Below, in pieces: positions 14,376-17,667 of a stretch of 17,667 bases of DNA. The number at the start of each line of letters is the position of its first letter. The first letter of the stretch is position 1. Source of the stretch: an uncultured Clostridia bacterium (GTDB lineage Bacteria > Bacillota > Clostridia > Oscillospirales > Ruminococcaceae); assembly GCA_947631585.1 (NCBI GenBank), contig CANRLY010000013.1, positions 1 through 17,667 on the forward strand. Direction: 5' to 3'. The translations under genes were made by a program, and so were the position numbers. The notes under the pieces are model-generated. The model ran no database searches and was not told where the DNA came from. It was given only the letters and a program-made list of their open reading frames with translations.

Positions 14376-14651
14376 TGTCATTTTTTTGTATATCGCAAAC
14401 AGTATTCCTCCCCAGAACAGGGCGGAGATAAGTGCGGCAGCGTAGAACTGAGGGTGTTTCGTCTTGTGGCGGAATAGCTGCATTGCCAGAAAACCGCCTA
14501 TAAAGCCGCCGACCGCCATCAGGGAGATAAGGGTCTTTTCCGGGATACGCCACCTGTCCATTTTGGCTTTGAGCTTGTCAATCCCGAAAGCGCAAAAGGC
14601 TATCAAATTGATAACAGCCATGTAAATGCAAATGCCGGTAACCAAATACAT
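14373..14651 (-). CDS. DUF1294 family small membrane protein
   Basis: The 92-residue protein carries the DUF1294 pattern: an N-terminal helix (TGICIYMAVINLIAFCAF), then FGIDKLKAK, WRIPEKTL, GGFIGGFLAMQLFRHKT and a final helix (FYAAALISALFWGGILFAIY). About three to four membrane passes are expected. The function of the family is unknown. The start is uncertain: GTG 14654 and ATG 14651 sit very close to AAAGGG, whereas TTG 14645 has a better 8-nt spacing. It is downstream of purL on the same strand, but a hairpin lies between. Confidence 0.87.
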   Translation of the reverse strand: MYLVTGICIYMAVINLIAFCAFGIDKLKAKMDRWRIPEKTLISLMAVGGFIGGFLAMQLFRHKTKHPQFYAAALISALFWGGILFAIYKKMT

Positions 14652-14676
14652 CACCCTTTCTGAAATATTATAGAAA

Positions 14677-14698
14677 CGGCGTCCCGTCAGGAACGCCG
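14677..14698 (-). terminator. Hairpin after purL, probable terminator
   Basis: CGGCGTCCC (14677-14685) pairs with GGAACGCCG (14690-14698) at 8 of 9 positions. On the minus strand TTTCTATAATATTT follows. The T run is broken, so termination may be partial and allow reading into the DUF1294 gene. Confidence 0.6.
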
Positions 14699-14705
14699 CT
14701 CTTTG

Positions 14706-17667
14706 TTACATAAAGTATTCAACGCCGCTCTCAAATATGAGCTGGTCTTTCTCTCCGGGAACATTCTTGCAGATCTGGTCGCCCTTTCTTTCTGAGTGAC
14801 CCATCTTTCCAAGCACACGTCCGTCAGGGGAAGTTATGCCCTCAATGGCGTCAACAGAACTGTTTGGGTTACAGTGAATGTCCATTGTGGGGAAACCGTC
14901 AAAGTCCACATACTGCGTGGCGATCTGTCCGTTCCTTGCAAGCGCCGCTATTTCGGCTTCCGAAGCGATAAATCTTCCCTCACCGTGGGAAATAGCAATG
15001 CTGTGTATGTCGCCAACATTGCACTTATACAGCCACGGCGACTTGTTGGAAGCGATCTTTGTGTTCACCATCTTTGACTGGTGTCTGTGTATGGAGTTGA
15101 AGGTCAGCGTAGGGGAATCGTCCCTCATGTCGGTTATCTCACCGTAGGGAACAAGTCCCAGCTTTACAAGCGCCTGGAATCCGTTGCAGATACCAAGCAT
15201 AAGACCGTCCCGATTTTTGAGAAGATCGTGGATAGCGTCGGTGAGCCGTGGGTTTCTGAAGAACGAAACTATGAATTTTCCGCTTCCGTCAGGCTCGTCG
15301 CCTCCGCTGAAACCTCCCGGCAGCATGACTATCTGAGAATGTTTGATCTTGCTTTCAACTGCTCTTACGGACTCTTCTATCGCTCTGGCGTTCATGTTTC
15401 TGATAACGAATATTTCCGGGTCTGCGCCTGCCTTTTCAAAAGCTCTTGCAGTGTCGTATTCGCAGTTAGTTCCGGGGAATACCGGAATGAACACTGTAGG
15501 TCTTGCGGCTTTTATTGCCGGAGCTATCGTCTTTTCCCTGATATAGCTGAACTCTCTTATAGGTGCGGAAGTCCTCTTTATCTTTGCAGGGAACACCGGT
15601 TCCAGCTTGTCCTCCCAGAGCTTTTCCAGTTTTAACAGGTCAACAGTGTAATTTTTGGTCATCACTCTGTATTCAGCGATGGTCTCACCGATAACTCTGT
15701 CCTCCGGGTCTGCTTCTCCGGCAAGCTCCAGTATAAAAGCTCCGTAGCAGTGCCTGTAAAGTTCGTTGGGAGAGATATCTTCCGTAAATCTGAAACCTAT
15801 CCTGTTTCCGAAAGACATTTTAGCCACAGCTTCGGCTATTCCCTTGTAAGAGACCGCCCATGCCGCCAGGACTTTTCCGTCGTCTATCAGCGATTCAACT
15901 CTTTCAAAGGTGCGTTTTACGCTGTCAAATACAGGAAGTCCGTTGCTGTCATAGTCAGGTTTCAGAAGTATCACTTTAGAGCCGGCTTTTTTGAATTCCG
16001 CAGAAACTATCTTTCCGGCTTTGGCAGTTGAGACCGCAAAGGATACCAGCGTCGGCGGAACGTCTATGTTCTCAAACGTTCCCGACATAGAATCCTTTCC
16101 GCCGATAGCGGCGCAGCCTAATTCTATCTGCGCTTTGTAAGCTCCCAGCAGGGCAGCCATAGGTTTGCCCCAGCGTTCGGGGTCGTTTTTAGTTCTTTCA
16201 AAATATTCCTGGAAAGTAAGCCAGCAATGCTCATACTTTCCGCCTGCCGCTACAACTTTAGCCACTGAATGTATCACAGCCTGCATTGCGCCGTGATAGG
16301 GAGAACCGGAAGAAAGGAACGGGTCGAATCCCCAGCCCATGATCGAAGCGGTGTCTGTCTCTCCTTTGAGAACAGGTATCTTGGCAGCCATCGCCTGAGT
16401 AGGCGTGTTCTGGTATTTTCCGCCGTAAGGCATAAGAACAGTTCCTGCGCCTATGGTGGAATCAAACCTTTCCACAAGGCCTTTCTGCGAGCATATGTTC
16501 AGGTTGGTTATCATAGACTCCCACTCTTCCGGAGAATCTTCGGTAATATCCCTGTTTGTGTGTATAGGCTTTTCGATCTTTACTTTGGTGTGCTTTTCTG
16601 CGCCGTTGGAGTTAAGGAACTCCCTTGAAAGGTCAACGATCTTTTTGCCGTTCCAGTTCATTTTAAGCCTTGGCTCACTGGTAACTACCGCCACCTGAGT
16701 AGCTTCCAGGTTCTCTCTGTCAGCTTCTCTGATAAACTCAACAGCGTCCTCTTTTGAAACGACTACAGCCATTCTTTCCTGAGATTCGGAGATGGCAAGC
16801 TCCGTTCCGTCAAGACCGTCATACTTTTTGGGAACAAGATCCAGGTCTATCTCCAGACCGTCTGTAAGTTCACCGATAGCAACTGAAACGCCGCCTGCTC
16901 CAAAGTCGTTGCACCTTTTTATCATTGCGGTGACTCTGGGATTCCTGAACAGCCTTTGCAGTTTTCTTTCTTCTGGTGCATTACCTTTCTGGACTTCAGC
17001 TCCGCAACTTTCAAGGGATTCCAGCGTGTGCGACTTTGAAGAACCTGTCGCTCCGCCGCAGCCGTCTCTTCCGGTCTTTCCGCCCAAGAGTATCACAACA
17101 TCGCCCGGCACAGGAGTCTCACGCCTTACGTTTTCAGCCGGAGCAGCTCCGATAACTGCGCCAATTTCCAGTCTTTTCGCCACATAACCGGGGTGATATA
17201 TCTCGCTGACGTGTCCTGTGGCAAGTCCTATCTGGTTTCCGTAAGAGGAGTATCCGTTTGCTGCGCCTACGGTTATCTTTCTCTGGGGAAGCTTGCCGGA
17301 GATGGTGTCCTCCACCGGAACTAGCGGATTTGCAGCCCCAGTAACTCTCATAGCCTGATAAACGTAAGAACGTCCGGAGAGCGGGTCTCTTATTGCGCCG
17401 CCAAGACAGGTCGCTGCACCTCCGAAAGGCTCTATCTCAGTGGGGTGATTGTGGGTCTCGTTCTTGAACATCAGCAGCCAGTCCTGCTCTTCGCCGTCAA
17501 CGTCCACTTTTATCCTGACCGAGCAGGCGTTTATCTCTTCGCTTTCGTCAAGATCGGTAAGTTTTCCCTCAGCTTTAAGCTGCTTTGCGCCGATAACAGC
17601 CATGTCCATCAGAGTTACAGGCTTGTCCTTGCGGTCGCCGTAAAGAGCGTTTCTGGCTTCGAGATAT
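14706..17667 (-). CDS. purL: Phosphoribosylformylglycinamidine synthase, long single-chain form (N-terminus cut by window edge)
   Basis: PurL catalyses the fourth step of purine synthesis, using ATP and glutamine-derived ammonia to turn FGAR into FGAM in the cytoplasm. The visible 986 residues run from YLEARNALYGDRKDK at the window edge to the stop; clostridial single-chain forms have about 1,230-1,260, so about 250 N-terminal residues are outside. In order: the first synthetase half with FKNETHNHPTEIEPFGGAAT and GGKTGRDGCGGATGSS, the second half with GKDSMSGTF, and the fused C-terminal glutamine amidotransferase (VFIPVFPGTNCEYDTARAFE, MLPGGFSGGDEPDGSG, GICNGFQALVKLGL with the catalytic Cys codon at 15188-15186, and SHGEGRF). 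The frame is open to the window edge. No PurQ or PurS is needed with this form. No regulatory region is visible because the 5' end is missing. Confidence 0.96.
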   Translation of the reverse strand, partial: YLEARNALYGDRKDKPVTLMDMAVIGAKQLKAEGKLTDLDESEEINACSVRIKVDVDGEEQDWLLMFKNETHNHPTEIEPFGGAATCLGGAIRDPLSGRSYVYQAMRVTGAANPLVPVEDTISGKLPQRKITVGAANGYSSYGNQIGLATGHVSEIYHPGYVAKRLEIGAVIGAAPAENVRRETPVPGDVVILLGGKTGRDGCGGATGSSKSHTLESLESCGAEVQKGNAPEERKLQRLFRNPRVTAMIKRCNDFGAGGVSVAIGELTDGLEIDLDLVPKKYDGLDGTELAISESQERMAVVVSKEDAVEFIREADRENLEATQVAVVTSEPRLKMNWNGKKIVDLSREFLNSNGAEKHTKVKIEKPIHTNRDITEDSPEEWESMITNLNICSQKGLVERFDSTIGAGTVLMPYGGKYQNTPTQAMAAKIPVLKGETDTASIMGWGFDPFLSSGSPYHGAMQAVIHSVAKVVAAGGKYEHCWLTFQEYFERTKNDPERWGKPMAALLGAYKAQIELGCAAIGGKDSMSGTFENIDVPPTLVSFAVSTAKAGKIVSAEFKKAGSKVILLKPDYDSNGLPVFDSVKRTFERVESLIDDGKVLAAWAVSYKGIAEAVAKMSFGNRIGFRFTEDISPNELYRHCYGAFILELAGEADPEDRVIGETIAEYRVMTKNYTVDLLKLEKLWEDKLEPVFPAKIKRTSAPIREFSYIREKTIAPAIKAARPTVFIPVFPGTNCEYDTARAFEKAGADPEIFVIRNMNARAIEESVRAVESKIKHSQIVMLPGGFSGGDEPDGSGKFIVSFFRNPRLTDAIHDLLKNRDGLMLGICNGFQALVKLGLVPYGEITDMRDDSPTLTFNSIHRHQSKMVNTKIASNKSPWLYKCNVGDIHSIAISHGEGRFIASEAEIAALARNGQIATQYVDFDGFPTMDIHCNPNSSVDAIEGITSPDGRVLGKMGHSERKGDQICKNVPGEKDQLIFESGVEYFM

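Noticed and set aside
1..17667. CRISPR arrays, tRNA or rRNA genes
   Set aside because: No spaced repeat series, cloverleaf or conserved rRNA segment was recognised on reading both strands.

Overview
The window looks like a chromosomal stretch of a Gram-positive Bacillota, most likely a Clostridia member of the Ruminococcus/Oscillospiraceae type. The reasons are strong AGGAGG-type ribosome sites, TTG start use, a lipobox sugar-binding protein, LCP and YkuD wall enzymes, the long single-chain PurL, and the dipicolinate synthase genes dpaA and dpaB, which mark an endospore-forming ancestry. This placement is inference from gene content, not from a marker gene.

Layout from left to right: the N-terminal part of a P-type Ca2+-ATPase (minus, cut by the window edge); dpaB (minus); a 79-nt piece encoding the last residues of DpaA (minus); then about 8.9 kb of other genes; then the rest of dpaA (minus); a flavin-reductase-like protein (plus); a membrane-anchored L,D-transpeptidase (plus); a DUF1294 membrane protein (minus); and most of purL (minus, cut by the right edge).

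The main observation is that dpaA is split. Its body stops at 10824 after ...ALSLP, and its missing C-terminus (GKVAPITAG... to the stop) lies at 1898-1820, directly upstream of dpaB and in the same orientation. The break points share the 4-bp sequence TCCG (minus strand), and joining there restores the conserved ALSLPGKVAP stretch in frame. The inserted 8.93 kb carries a serine recombinase of the SpoIVCA-like domain type. This is the architecture of an intervening element in a sporulation gene (compare skin in sigK of Bacillus subtilis or vfbin in spoVFB of B. weihenstephanensis), in which excision in the mother cell rebuilds the gene. A good match to the mother-cell sigma-K promoter consensus precedes dpaA. 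The cargo is unusual for such an element: a LacI regulator with its operator sites, a sugar ABC importer without its own ATPase, a HAD phosphatase abutting the recombinase, and an LCP cell-wall ligase.

Two features argue that the system may be decaying, or else is tightly limited. dpaA has an additional 2-nt-type frameshift near codon 17, and the recombinase has no AUG/GUG/UUG start before its catalytic serine; the only start with a fitting ribosome site is ACG. Either could also be an assembly error. Excision itself cannot be shown from this sequence.
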